In this document: piece by piece, positions 26,353-35,355 of the stretch
How positions within the stretch are numbered: the stretch's first letter is position 1
Layout: each line of letters opens with the position of its first letter
Assembly (NCBI GenBank): GCA_035551995.1
Contig: DASZME010000001.1
Coordinates: 1 to 42,769 of the forward strand
Direction: 5' to 3'
Source of the DNA: RYN-428 sp035551995
GTDB taxonomy: Bacteria > Planctomycetota > Phycisphaerae > Tepidisphaerales > Tepidisphaeraceae
Length of the DNA: 42,769 nucleotides
Made by a program: the position numbers and the translations under genes
The notes under the pieces: model-generated
The model's database searches: none
The model's input: only the letters and a program-made list of their open reading frames with translations
What the model was told of the DNA's origin: nothing

Positions 26353-27915
26353 ATGGCTACCGAAACTTTCTCCGAATTCATTAATGAGATGGACCGGGCC
26401 GGCGAATTGTCGCGCGTGACGACGCGCGTCTCTCCCATTCTGGAAATCGCCGAGATCACCGATCGCGTCAGCAAGATGCCCGCCCCCCACGGCCACGGCG
26501 AACTTGATCGCAATCCCGGCGGAAACCTCGGCGGCAAAGCGATCCTCTTCGAAAACGTCGAAGGCTCCGAAATCCCGGTCGCCATCAATACCTTCGGCAG
26601 CTACTGGCGCGTCAATCAAGCCCTCGGCACGGACAACCTTGAAGCCCTTGCCGCCCGCGTCAATCAGCTCGTCAAACCTGAAATCCCCGCGACGCTCATC
26701 GAAAAAATGAAAAAGCTGCCCGACCTCATCAAGATGGGAAGCTTTCCGCCAAAATCAGTCCGTAACGGAATTTGTCAGGAAGTGGTTCTTCAAGGCGATC
26801 AGGCGGATCTCACGCGCCTGCCGATCATTCAATGCTGGCCGCTCGACGGGAATCTCGACAGCGGCCAGGTCTTCGACAAACAAGCCGCGGCCAACGTGGC
26901 GCACCGAGGCACCGGCCGCTACATCACCTTCGGCGGCATCCACACCCGCAACCCCGTCACCGGCGATCGTAACATCGGCATGTATCGCGTGCAGGTGTTT
27001 GGCCCGCGCAAAGCCGCCATGCACTGGCACATGCACCACGACGGCGCCCGCCATTTCCGCATGTATCAGGCCCGCGGGGAAAAAATGCCGCTGGCGATCG
27101 TGCTTGGCGGCGAATCGATCTTACCTTACGCCGCCACCGCGCCGCTGCCGCCGGGGATCGAGGAGCTTTTGTTCGCCGGTTTTCTCAACGGCCGCGGCGT
27201 CGAACTGGTCAAGTGCAAATCGATCGATCTGGAAGTCCCCGCCAACGCCGAGATCGTCATCGAAGGCTATGTCGATCCGTCGGAAAAGCTGATGGAAGGC
27301 CCGTTCGGCGATCACACCGGCTTCTATTCCCTGGCCGATTTTTACCCCGCCTTTAACGTCACCGCGATCACGCATCGAAAAAATCCGATCTACCCGACCA
27401 CAATCGTCGGCAAGCCTCCGATGGAAGATTATTTTCTGGGGAAGGCGACGGAGCGCGTTTTTCTTCCGCTGTTGAAAATGATCATCCCCGACATCGTCGA
27501 TTACAGTCTGCCGATGGCTGGCGTCTTTCACAATTGCGTCTATGTGAAAATTCGCAAGGAATACCCGTTTCAAGCTCGTCGCGTCATGCACGCGATCTGG
27601 GGGGCCGGGCAGATGGCGTTCACGAAATTCATCATCGTGGTGGACGAGCACGTCAACGTGCACAATGAGCAGGACGTTTTATTTCATCTCTTCAGCAATT
27701 GCGATCCCAAGCGCGATACCGAAGTCGTTCAAGGCCCGGTCGATATTTTGGACCACGCCAGCCCGGACCTCGGCGCCGGGAGCAAGATGGGATTTGACGC
27801 GACGGTGAAGCTACCGGCCGAGGGAAAAGTGCGGGCGTGGCCGGCGGAGTTGGAGATGGATCAAAAAACCAAAGCGTTGGTGAGTCAGAGGTGGAGAGAG
27901 TATGGACTCGTTTAG
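26353..27915 (+). CDS. UbiD family prenylated-FMN decarboxylase
   Basis: A 520-residue non-oxidative decarboxylase of the UbiD family that uses prenylated FMN. The conserved acidic region VIEGYVDP and EGPFGDHTGFY carries the catalytic glutamates of the family. Length is close to E. coli UbiD (497). It may remove a carboxylate in quinone synthesis or in breakdown of aromatic acids. The start at 26353 (MATETFSEF) is chosen; the open frame to 26272 lies inside the end of the Uma2 frame. No UbiX flavin prenyltransferase is in the window. It begins 78 bases after the Uma2 stop on the same strand. Confidence 0.92.
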   Translation: MATETFSEFINEMDRAGELSRVTTRVSPILEIAEITDRVSKMPAPHGHGELDRNPGGNLGGKAILFENVEGSEIPVAINTFGSYWRVNQALGTDNLEALAARVNQLVKPEIPATLIEKMKKLPDLIKMGSFPPKSVRNGICQEVVLQGDQADLTRLPIIQCWPLDGNLDSGQVFDKQAAANVAHRGTGRYITFGGIHTRNPVTGDRNIGMYRVQVFGPRKAAMHWHMHHDGARHFRMYQARGEKMPLAIVLGGESILPYAATAPLPPGIEELLFAGFLNGRGVELVKCKSIDLEVPANAEIVIEGYVDPSEKLMEGPFGDHTGFYSLADFYPAFNVTAITHRKNPIYPTTIVGKPPMEDYFLGKATERVFLPLLKMIIPDIVDYSLPMAGVFHNCVYVKIRKEYPFQARRVMHAIWGAGQMAFTKFIIVVDEHVNVHNEQDVLFHLFSNCDPKRDTEVVQGPVDILDHASPDLGAGSKMGFDATVKLPAEGKVRAWPAELEMDQKTKALVSQRWREYGLV

Positions 27916-28379
27916 CTCAAGCCTCCTCATCGCATTTGGTGATCGACATTTCGATTCTTCCCATCACATCATGTGAACGTCGTGCCTGTAATCAAACGTT
28001 TGCCGCTCGTGGACTCCAGAGCCGTGAGTTGGACGGATTTGTGTCGGGAAGATCGCCGGTAAACATATTTCAGCGTTTGCATGGCATGTCGCGTTTTGAC
28101 TCCCTGATTCCATCGTCGTCCAAACCGCGGGCAAGAAAGGCGCTGGCTCACCGCCTATCGGCGTCGACCGGCATTCGTTCGTAATCTTTTTGCTCCCGCC
28201 ACCAGCCGACGGCGAATTCTTTCCGGCTCCTCGGGAAAGCGGACTAAAACCCCCTCTCATTTATTTTGCTGGTGGCGATCTCTCATGGCGATCCTTACTA
28301 TCGCGCCAGCTGTATCGAGCCCGGCGGCGGCGTTCCAATCATTGGTCATGTGGTACGACGATTCCGAGGAGGCGTTCAA
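27916..28379. other. Long leader/intergenic region before the secretion operon
   Basis: This 464-base gap between ubiD and gspD presumably holds the main promoter of the type II secretion operon. No protein-like frame was found; a 38-codon in-frame extension of gspD to 28266 is not signal-peptide-like. A short imperfect stem, CTTTCC...GGAAAG near 28217-28240, was noticed. GAGGAGG at 28366-28372 is the gspD ribosome site. Confidence 0.5.
28366..28372 (+). promoter_or_regulatory. Strong ribosome-binding site for gspD
   Basis: GAGGAGG lies 7 bases before ATG 28380, which settles the start of gspD over the in-frame upstream start at 28266. Confidence 0.75.
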
Positions 28380-30518
28380 ATGCTACGGTTTCGCGCTTGG
28401 CCTGCAACCATTCTCGTGGCGTCGACGGCGCTGGTGACCACGCTGCGCGCGGCGGGCCCCGTCGCCGGTCAGGGTCCCGCCAGCAGGCCCGCCGACAACT
28501 CAACCATTAGTTTGAATTTACCGGATAATGTCGAGATCAAGACGCTGCTCGATTACGTGAGCGAGCGCTTGAATATCAACATTATTTATCAGGACGAGTT
28601 ACTGGCGAATCAGAAAGTCACGATCCGATCGCCGATGAAAATTTCCCCGAATGACCTGATGGGACTGTTGCGAAGTTTGTTGAAGATCAAGGGACTGGCC
28701 ATCGTTGATCTGGATCAGCCTGGGTTCATGAAAATCGTTCCGATGCAGGCCGCGGCGACGACGCGGCCGCAAGCATCGGGCGGAGATTCAGTGGTAACGC
28801 AGGTGCTTTCATTGGCGACGATCGACGCCACTCGCGCCGAGACCGCCGTGAAGCCGTTTCTCAGTGGGCCTGCGGCCGGCAGCGTGGGCATTCCTGAGCA
28901 GCATTTGCTGCTGGTCACCGATTTCGCCTCGAACTTGCAGCGGATCGAACATGTCATCGAATTGATCGATCAGCCGAACAAGAATTTGAAAGTGGAGTTC
29001 ATTCCCGTCAAGAACGCGGACGCGGCAAGCTTGACGCTACAGTTGAAGACGATCATGGCCGCCCGATCGCGTGTTCAAACTCCGGGCGGGCAAAACGTCG
29101 AAGGAGGCATTGACGTCAGTCAGGACCGGCGCTCGGGGCAACTCGTTTTTGTGGGGACGCCGGCACAAGCGGAAGAAGCGCGCGCCATCGTCAAGGCGTT
29201 GGACGTGCCGGTGAGCCCGCAGCAAAGCCCGATCCGTTTCTATAAACTTGCCAACGCCACGGCCAGCGACGTACTACAGACGATCCAAGCGCTGGAGGGC
29301 GATTCGACGACAAGCGAAAACAAGCCGCCGGCAGCGGCGCCTCAGGCGGCCAATGCCGTGCAGACTGCCTCGCCAGCGGGTTTTCCGTCGGCTTCATCCG
29401 CGGGAACGCCGACGGCGCCAGGAGGCTTCGGCGGCAACGCGCCGAACCCTGGTGGCGGGATCTCCGCGCTGCCACAGGGACCCGGCACCGGCGCCGTTCC
29501 CGGGCCGAATGCGAACAGCCTGGGCGTTCCCGGCGCCATCGGCGTCGCGCAGTCGTCCAGCCCGGCGCCCTCAGGGTTCAAGACAAAAAACGCGAGCATC
29601 GCGGCCGACCCGAATACCAACACGATTATCGTCCTGGCCGATCCAGCCGTACAGACGATGTACGAACAGCTCATTAAGTCTCTTGATAAACGCCGCCCCC
29701 AAGTGCTGATCGAAGCGACGATCATCTCTCTCGATACCAGTCACGGCTTTACTTATGGCGTAGAGCTTTCCGGCAATTCCAAGCCCGGAAAATCCCAAGC
29801 CGTCACCTTTAGCAGCTTTGGATTCAGCACGCCCAATCCGATGACCGGCGCCTTGGCGCTTTTGCCGGGCAACGGGTTCAACGGAGCGGTCATCGCGTCT
29901 GATGTGGCGGATGTCATCGTTCGCGCTCTGGCAACGTCAAGCCACGCGAAAGTCACGTCGGCGCCGCGTATTCTTGTGAATGACAATGCGACGGGAACGC
30001 TCACCAGTTTGGACGGCGAGCCATACACTACGACGGCCATCGGCACGACCATTTCCACCACGAGCTTCGGCGGTTACGCACAGGCGGGCACCACCGTTAC
30101 GCTCACGCCTCACATCAGCGAAAGCGACTACCTACAGCTTGAATTTCAGGTGAGCCTGAGCAGTTTCACGACGCCCGGCAATCCGACCCAGGGAATTCCG
30201 CCGGGGATTCAGCAGGATGCCGTGCAAAGCAAAGTCACCGTTCCTGACGGATCGACCATTATCGTCGGCGGCCTGAACCGCACCAATTACATGAAGACCG
30301 TTCAATCGATCCCGTTTCTCGATCAGATTCCGATTCTCAAATACATCGTGAGCAGCCCGAATATCACCGACGATCGATCGACCCTTTTCGTTTTCATCCG
30401 GCCCGTCATTTTAAGAGACGATGAGTTTGCCGATTTGAAGTTTCTATCCGAACGCGATATCAAGCTCGCGGGCCTGCCATCGGGAATGCCCGCGAGTAAG
30501 CCGATGCCGATCCGATGA
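28380..30518 (+). CDS. gspD: Type II secretion system secretin GspD
   Basis: The outer-membrane secretin ring, 712 residues. A signal peptide is followed by an N0/N1-like domain (ISLNLPDNVEIKTLLDYVSERLNINIIYQDE), further N-domains (VLSLATIDATRAETAVKPFL; EFIPVKNADAASLTLQLKTIM) and the C-terminal secretin domain with VPDGSTIIVGGL and FLDQIPILKYI. A Pro/Gly/Ala/Ser-rich insert of about 95 residues (306-400) interrupts the third N-domain repeat between LQTIQALEGD and NASIAADPNTNTIIV, which is longer than usual for the T2SS. It leads the operon, overlaps gspE by ATGA, and has no pilotin gene beside it. The TPR lipoprotein at the operon's end could serve as one. Confidence 0.95.
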   Translation: MLRFRAWPATILVASTALVTTLRAAGPVAGQGPASRPADNSTISLNLPDNVEIKTLLDYVSERLNINIIYQDELLANQKVTIRSPMKISPNDLMGLLRSLLKIKGLAIVDLDQPGFMKIVPMQAAATTRPQASGGDSVVTQVLSLATIDATRAETAVKPFLSGPAAGSVGIPEQHLLLVTDFASNLQRIEHVIELIDQPNKNLKVEFIPVKNADAASLTLQLKTIMAARSRVQTPGGQNVEGGIDVSQDRRSGQLVFVGTPAQAEEARAIVKALDVPVSPQQSPIRFYKLANATASDVLQTIQALEGDSTTSENKPPAAAPQAANAVQTASPAGFPSASSAGTPTAPGGFGGNAPNPGGGISALPQGPGTGAVPGPNANSLGVPGAIGVAQSSSPAPSGFKTKNASIAADPNTNTIIVLADPAVQTMYEQLIKSLDKRRPQVLIEATIISLDTSHGFTYGVELSGNSKPGKSQAVTFSSFGFSTPNPMTGALALLPGNGFNGAVIASDVADVIVRALATSSHAKVTSAPRILVNDNATGTLTSLDGEPYTTTAIGTTISTTSFGGYAQAGTTVTLTPHISESDYLQLEFQVSLSSFTTPGNPTQGIPPGIQQDAVQSKVTVPDGSTIIVGGLNRTNYMKTVQSIPFLDQIPILKYIVSSPNITDDRSTLFVFIRPVILRDDEFADLKFLSERDIKLAGLPSGMPASKPMPIR

Positions 30519-32194
30519 ATAGAATCTCCGCTGGCCCCGGCTCATCCAAGGCGGCGGAGTTATCGTATAGGTTTTCGATGCCCGAACGCTCCCTCGAAGA
30601 ACAACCGTCGGCCTCGCCCTCGGCTTCAAACGCCGCCGGATCGTGGCTGGACATCGCGGCGATTGGGAATGTTGAGCGGCGGTCGCGTGCCATGAGCGAG
30701 CGATTGGGCCTGTCGATCGTCGACACTTTGAAAGATCATCCAGTCGCCGCGGAGTTCATCGAGAAGATCCCGATTGCCTTTGCTCGTCGGTTCAATCTGC
30801 TCGGTCTGGCCGGAGGCGATGATCGGCTGCGTCTGGCCGTGTGCGATCTTATCAACTGGGAACCGATGCAAATGGTCAGCCGCCTGGTCGGAAAATCCGT
30901 CGCGCCCGTGCTGGCGTCGGCGACGGCCATCGGGGCGGCAATTAATAACGCCTATCAACAGCGGACGGGCCAGACGCAAAATTTTCTGGAGAAGATCGAG
31001 CGCAGCGACGTCTTGGCGGAAGTGAGCCAACTGCAGGCGCGCGAGGATTTACTGGACGTCGCCAGCCGCGCGCCGGTGATCAAGTTGGTGAACCTGATTT
31101 TGTTCGAAGCCATCCAGGCGCGCGCCTCGGATGTTCATGTGCAGCCTTACGAACAGACCCTGGTCGTCCGTTTGCGAATCGATGGGGTGCTTTATGACTC
31201 TTTCGATTTGCCGAAAAATCTTCAGGAGGAGGTTGTCGGCCGGATCAAGGTGATGGGGCATATGAACATCGCCGAGAAGCGGCTGCCGCAGGATGGCCGC
31301 GCGACGGTGCAGGCCGGTGACCGCGCCATCGATCTTCGGATCGCGACGCTGCCCACCACCTTTGGCGAGCGCGCCGTGATCCGCCTCCTCGACAAGGGCG
31401 AGCGTCTTTACGCGGCCGCGGAAATCGGCATGGAGGCCCAAACGCTCGAGCGATTCCGGCGGCTGATTCAAAACGAACACGGGATCATCCTCGTCACCGG
31501 CCCGACCGGGAGCGGAAAAACCACCACGCTCTACGCCGGCCTGCGCGAGATCGACGGCACCCAGCGCAATATTCTTACACTGGAAGACCCCGTCGAATAC
31601 CGCCTCCCCGGCATCAGCCAGACGCAAATCAGCGACAAGAAGGGCATGACCTTCGCCAGCGGCCTGCGCAGCGTCTTGCGGCAAGATCCCGATATCATCA
31701 TGGTCGGCGAAATCCGCGATCGCGAGACAGCCGTGATGGCGATTCAATCGGCCCTCACCGGGCATCTGGTTTTTTCGACGCTGCATACCAATGACGCCGC
31801 CAGCGCGATCGCCAGATTGCTCGATCTCGGAACCGAGCCGTACCTGCTGGCCAGCTCGATCATTGGTGTCCTGGCGCAGCGTCTGGTGCGGCGCATTTGT
31901 CCGGATTGCAAGGCGCCGAAAGCGATAGGGCAAGTCGCGGCCATCGGCGCGTCAAGCGGGTGCCCGACTTGCCGGGGAACGGGCTATCGCGGGCGCGTCG
32001 GCGTGTTTGAACTATTACAGGTTGATGAAGCGGTGCGGCGCCAGATTACGGCCCGCGCCTCGGCCCCGGAAATAAAGGCCGCCGCCGTGGCCGGAGGAAT
32101 GCTCACCCTCCGCGACGACGGCATGGCCAAACAGTCGCGCGGCGTCACCACGATGGAAGAGGTTTTGCGGGTGACGATGAACGACGACAGCTGA
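30515..32194 (+). CDS. gspE: Type II secretion ATPase GspE
   Basis: The cytoplasmic hexameric ATPase that drives pseudopilus assembly, 559 residues. The N-terminal GspE/PilB domain (about residues 60-160) is followed by the ATPase core: Walker A G329PTGSGKT, the Asp-box region ILTLEDPVEY, Walker B IIMVGEIRDRE, and the His box STLHTNDA. A tetracysteine zinc motif C462-x-x-C465 ... C483-x-x-C486 lies near the C-terminus, as in canonical GspE. It starts in the last codon of gspD (ATGA) and ends 36 bases before gspF, so they are translationally coupled. Confidence 0.96.
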   Translation: MNRISAGPGSSKAAELSYRFSMPERSLEEQPSASPSASNAAGSWLDIAAIGNVERRSRAMSERLGLSIVDTLKDHPVAAEFIEKIPIAFARRFNLLGLAGGDDRLRLAVCDLINWEPMQMVSRLVGKSVAPVLASATAIGAAINNAYQQRTGQTQNFLEKIERSDVLAEVSQLQAREDLLDVASRAPVIKLVNLILFEAIQARASDVHVQPYEQTLVVRLRIDGVLYDSFDLPKNLQEEVVGRIKVMGHMNIAEKRLPQDGRATVQAGDRAIDLRIATLPTTFGERAVIRLLDKGERLYAAAEIGMEAQTLERFRRLIQNEHGIILVTGPTGSGKTTTLYAGLREIDGTQRNILTLEDPVEYRLPGISQTQISDKKGMTFASGLRSVLRQDPDIIMVGEIRDRETAVMAIQSALTGHLVFSTLHTNDAASAIARLLDLGTEPYLLASSIIGVLAQRLVRRICPDCKAPKAIGQVAAIGASSGCPTCRGTGYRGRVGVFELLQVDEAVRRQITARASAPEIKAAAVAGGMLTLRDDGMAKQSRGVTTMEEVLRVTMNDDS

Positions 32195-32230
32195 GGAACA
32201 CGGTGTTCCAAGGATTGGACTTGAAAAACG

Positions 32231-33427
32231 ATGGCGGTTTTCGCCTATAGCGCGACTGACTCCGCGGCGTCCCGCGTTCGCGGCGTGCTGGTCGCCGATT
32301 CCGCGCGCCAAGCCCGCGACGAACTTCGCGCCAAGGGCCTGACCGTTCGGGAGATTTCCGCCAAGGCGGGCCGATCCGGCGGCGCCCGGCGCCCCGGTGC
32401 CCGGCAAACGGCGCAGGCGACCGCTTTCATTCGCGACCTGGCGATGCTGCTCGGGGCCGGGATACCGCTGGTCGATTCCATCGATACCATCGCCCGCCAA
32501 CACCACGGCGAATTTCGGGCGGGAATGGCGATCCTTCGCGATCGCATCTCCGCCGGCGGAAGCCTCGCCGACGCCATGCGCGAGCAGCCGGCGTTCTTTG
32601 ACGACATGTGCGTCAGCGTCACCGAAGTCGGCGAGGCATCCGGGTCGCTCGAACTGGTTCTCTCGCAATTGGCCGACTTCAAAGAGCGATCGCTGCGACT
32701 GAAGAATCGCGTATTGATGGCGCTGGCGTATCCGGCTTTCGTCCTCACGATGGCGCTGGGCGTTGGCGTGGGGCTGATGACCTTCGTCATTCCCAAACTG
32801 CTCGAAACCGTCGTGCAATCGGGCCGGCCGCTGCCTTGGCAAACGCGAGTGGTCAAGTCGATCAGCGACGTGCTTGTGTACCAGTGGTGGATTCTCCCAA
32901 GCGTCCTGGCGATCGGGCTGATCGCGATCGTCGGCACGCTGAAAAGTCCCGCCGGCCGTCTGGCGTGGCATCGGCTTTCGCTTCGGCTGCCGGTGTTCGG
33001 CCCGATGATCCGCAAGCAGACCATCGCGCGCGTCGCCATGGTGATGTCGACCATGATGAAGAGCGGAATCGTCTTCGTGAAGGCGATTCAGATCGCCCAG
33101 CGCAGTGTGTCGAATCTTGCCATCCGCGAGGCGCTTTCCCGCTGCGAGCGTGCGGTCGGCGCGGGCCAGGATATTTCCGAAGCCCTCGAATCGACCCAGG
33201 CCTTCCCGCCGGTCGTGGTTCAGATTTTCGCGGTCGGGCAGCAATCGGGCCGTCTCGAAGAGATGCTCGACCGACTGGCGACCGATTATGACCAGCAGGT
33301 GGCGATTTCCTCCGAAAAGTTAACCGCGCTCTTGGAACCGATCCTGATTATTTTGCTGGTCGGGCTGATCGGACTTATCGCCTGCGCGACGATCCTGCCG
33401 ATGTTGGAGGCCGCGGATGTATTCTAG
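32231..33427 (+). CDS. gspF: Type II secretion inner-membrane protein GspF
   Basis: The inner-membrane platform protein of the secretion system, 398 residues. Two cytoplasmic GspF domains flank membrane segments: FIRDLAMLLGAGIPLVDSI opens the first, and a transmembrane region at about residues 160-190 (ALAYPAFVLTMALGVGVGLMTFVIP), one at about 220-240, and a C-terminal one (LLEPILIILLVGLIGLIACATILP) follow. Family length is normal. It ends overlapping the gspG start (ATGTATTCTAG), showing coupling. Confidence 0.95.
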   Translation: MAVFAYSATDSAASRVRGVLVADSARQARDELRAKGLTVREISAKAGRSGGARRPGARQTAQATAFIRDLAMLLGAGIPLVDSIDTIARQHHGEFRAGMAILRDRISAGGSLADAMREQPAFFDDMCVSVTEVGEASGSLELVLSQLADFKERSLRLKNRVLMALAYPAFVLTMALGVGVGLMTFVIPKLLETVVQSGRPLPWQTRVVKSISDVLVYQWWILPSVLAIGLIAIVGTLKSPAGRLAWHRLSLRLPVFGPMIRKQTIARVAMVMSTMMKSGIVFVKAIQIAQRSVSNLAIREALSRCERAVGAGQDISEALESTQAFPPVVVQIFAVGQQSGRLEEMLDRLATDYDQQVAISSEKLTALLEPILIILLVGLIGLIACATILPMLEAADVF

Positions 33428-33860
33428 AAAATGGCGTCGTGGTTTTTCACTGATCGAAATGACGGCGGTGCTCGCCCTGATGGCGATCCTCGCCGGCATT
33501 GTGACCGTGAACGTTCGGCATCACCTGATTGAGGGAAAGCGCAGCGCCGCCAAGACCGAAATCGCGACGATCTGCGACGCCCTCGAAGGGTTCTACGCGG
33601 CCAGCGGGCGATATCCCACCAATGAGGAGGGGATCGCGGCGCTGGCGCAGAAAACCGATAAATCGCCCGAGCCTTTGTTAAAGGAGATGCCAATTGATCC
33701 GTGGGGCCGACCCTACCAGTACAATCAGCCCGGCCGAAATGGCGAGCCTTACGAAGTCGTGAGTTTCGGCGCCGACGGTCGCGAAGGCGGAGAAGGGGCT
33801 GATGCTGACATCTATAGCTGGAAGCTGAAAAGCACCCCGGGCGCCGGGGGGAGCCGCTAA
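33417..33860 (+). CDS. gspG: Major pseudopilin GspG
   Basis: The main subunit of the pseudopilus, 147 residues. It has a prepilin leader with cleavage expected after RRG, before FSLIEMTAVLALMAILAGI, and the conserved Glu at position 5. The C-terminal sequence AASGRYPTNEEGIAAL, PIDPWGRPYQYNQPG and VVSFGADGREGGEG is the standard GspG calcium-binding region. It overlaps gspF by 11 bases and gspH by one base (TAATG). A prepilin peptidase is required but not encoded here. Confidence 0.96.
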   Translation: MYSRKWRRGFSLIEMTAVLALMAILAGIVTVNVRHHLIEGKRSAAKTEIATICDALEGFYAASGRYPTNEEGIAALAQKTDKSPEPLLKEMPIDPWGRPYQYNQPGRNGEPYEVVSFGADGREGGEGADADIYSWKLKSTPGAGGSR

Positions 33861-34435
33861 TGGATACGTCTGGTCAAAGGACCGGGACCTGGCGGCCACG
33901 CGCCGCGAAAGTTAAGGGCGGCGGTTTCACCGCCGTCGAAATGGTCGCAGTCCTCGCGCTGGCCTCTCTTTCGGCCACGTTGACGATCGTTTCGTTGACC
34001 GGCCTGCGAAATCGATCGGCAATGAGCGATATAATCGATCACGTCGCCATGTGCGATGACTTATCCCGGCGATCGGCGATTCGTCTTCGTCAACCCATCA
34101 CGATCATTCTCGACGCTGACCAAGGGGTGATATCACAACGGAATATCGCGGCGATCGACGATCCGACCGCCGTGCACGTTCTTTATCGATTTCCGGGGCA
34201 TTTCAAGATGCGCCAGTTCGTGATCCATGGCGGGTATTCCATGGCCGGGTCAACGGAGATTTCGATTTCCGCGTCAGGGTTGTCGGCTTCATATGCAATC
34301 GAGTTGACCGACGCTCGACTGACGGAGTGGCTGATCGTTTCGGGTTTGACGGGACAAACGGTGCGAACGGAAAATGAACAACATGTATTTGAAACGCTCG
34401 GCGAGACATCGCGGCCGGGGGATGACGCTCGTTGA
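33860..34435 (+). CDS. gspH: Minor pseudopilin GspH-like
   Basis: A prepilin-like protein of 191 residues. A leader of about 22 residues ends in GGG before FTAVEMVAVLALASLSATLTIV, with glutamate at position 5. The C-terminal domain is divergent, and assignment to GspH rests mainly on gene order (right after gspG) and length. It overlaps the next pseudopilin gene by 62 bases. Confidence 0.8.
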   Translation: MDTSGQRTGTWRPRAAKVKGGGFTAVEMVAVLALASLSATLTIVSLTGLRNRSAMSDIIDHVAMCDDLSRRSAIRLRQPITIILDADQGVISQRNIAAIDDPTAVHVLYRFPGHFKMRQFVIHGGYSMAGSTEISISASGLSASYAIELTDARLTEWLIVSGLTGQTVRTENEQHVFETLGETSRPGDDAR

Positions 34436-34787
34436 AGTCGTCGCGGGACTTGCCCTGTTGGCGACCGTGCTGGCGGGCCTGCTCGTGGCGAAGGCGCGCC
34501 TCGGCCGCCAGGTTCGCGTTACCGAAAGCCGCCGCGCGGCCGTCGGCGCCGCCGATGCGCTGCTGACCGCGTGGTGGCGGGACAAGCCGCGATTCCCTCG
34601 CAACGCGGCCGGCGAAGTTCCGGGTCATGCCGATCTGCTCTGGCGCACACAGACGGTGGCCAGCGCCCAGGCGGCGCGGCTCTGCGGACAGGTGACGCGC
34701 CTGGACGTTTTCAGCGCGCCCCTTGGCGCCAACCAGACGCCGCTGGTCACGATCGAACTATTGCTTCCCGCGGAAAATTCCCGATGA
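34374..34787 (+). CDS. gspI: Minor pseudopilin GspI-like
   Basis: A 137-residue prepilin with the leader ending RGRG before MTLVEVVAGLALLATVLAGLLVA, with glutamate at position 5. The VLAGLLVAKARLGRQ pattern after the helix and the short length fit GspI. The start may be at 34374 or 34383, both inside gspH. It ends by ATGA overlap with gspJ, a sign of coupled translation. Confidence 0.8.
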   Translation: MNNMYLKRSARHRGRGMTLVEVVAGLALLATVLAGLLVAKARLGRQVRVTESRRAAVGAADALLTAWWRDKPRFPRNAAGEVPGHADLLWRTQTVASAQAARLCGQVTRLDVFSAPLGANQTPLVTIELLLPAENSR

Positions 34788-35347
34788 AACGCGCATTTAC
34801 TTTGATCGAGCAACTTGCCGCACTCGCGCTGGCGACCCTCTTTATGCTCGCCGCGTTTGGCGTACTTGCGGCCTTGGCCCGGAACTTTCCGCAAAATCGG
34901 CAAGCGTTCGCGCAGGACGCCTCATTCGCGCGCGCGGCGGAGCTTATTCGACGCGATCTGACCGACGCCCGGCGCGTGCGCGTCGGGGACGATCAATTCA
35001 CCTTGTGCGGATTTAATTCGCTGGAGGCCAATACGCTTGCCGTCGACCACCGCCCCGTGCGAGTCGTTTATCGGATCGAAAGAAACGAGCATTCGTCGCG
35101 GCTGATGCGACGGCAGGAAGCGCTGGATGTCCTCAGCAATCGTAATGCGTGGTCGGAATTGGTTTGCGAAAATATCGCGCATATTGCGCTAGTCCCTCAG
35201 GGCCCCGTGCCGAATTCCGGCGGGCCTCCGATCGCGGACGTTTTCGGCCCGGGCGATGGCCGGGAACTTCCCGGCGTTTTCGTTTTGAAGTTGATCGGCG
35301 CCGATCCGGGACAACCCGGCTTTGACTGCACGATTCCGTTGAGGTAG
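34784..35347 (+). CDS. gspJ: Minor pseudopilin GspJ-like
   Basis: A 187-residue prepilin with a very short leader (MKRA) before FTLIEQLAALALATLFMLAAFGVL. Cleavage would follow alanine rather than the usual glycine, which is tolerated by some peptidases. The later part (LIRRDLTDARRVRVGDDQFTLCGF) resembles the GspJ beta region. The frame is open further upstream, but the ATGA overlap with gspI sets the start. Confidence 0.8.
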   Translation: MKRAFTLIEQLAALALATLFMLAAFGVLAALARNFPQNRQAFAQDASFARAAELIRRDLTDARRVRVGDDQFTLCGFNSLEANTLAVDHRPVRVVYRIERNEHSSRLMRRQEALDVLSNRNAWSELVCENIAHIALVPQGPVPNSGGPPIADVFGPGDGRELPGVFVLKLIGADPGQPGFDCTIPLR

Positions 35348-35355
35348 TTGCAAAT

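Noticed and set aside
28217..28240. CTTTCC...GGAAAG imperfect stem in the gspD leader as a riboswitch
   Set aside because: No match to a known riboswitch consensus and the stem is short.
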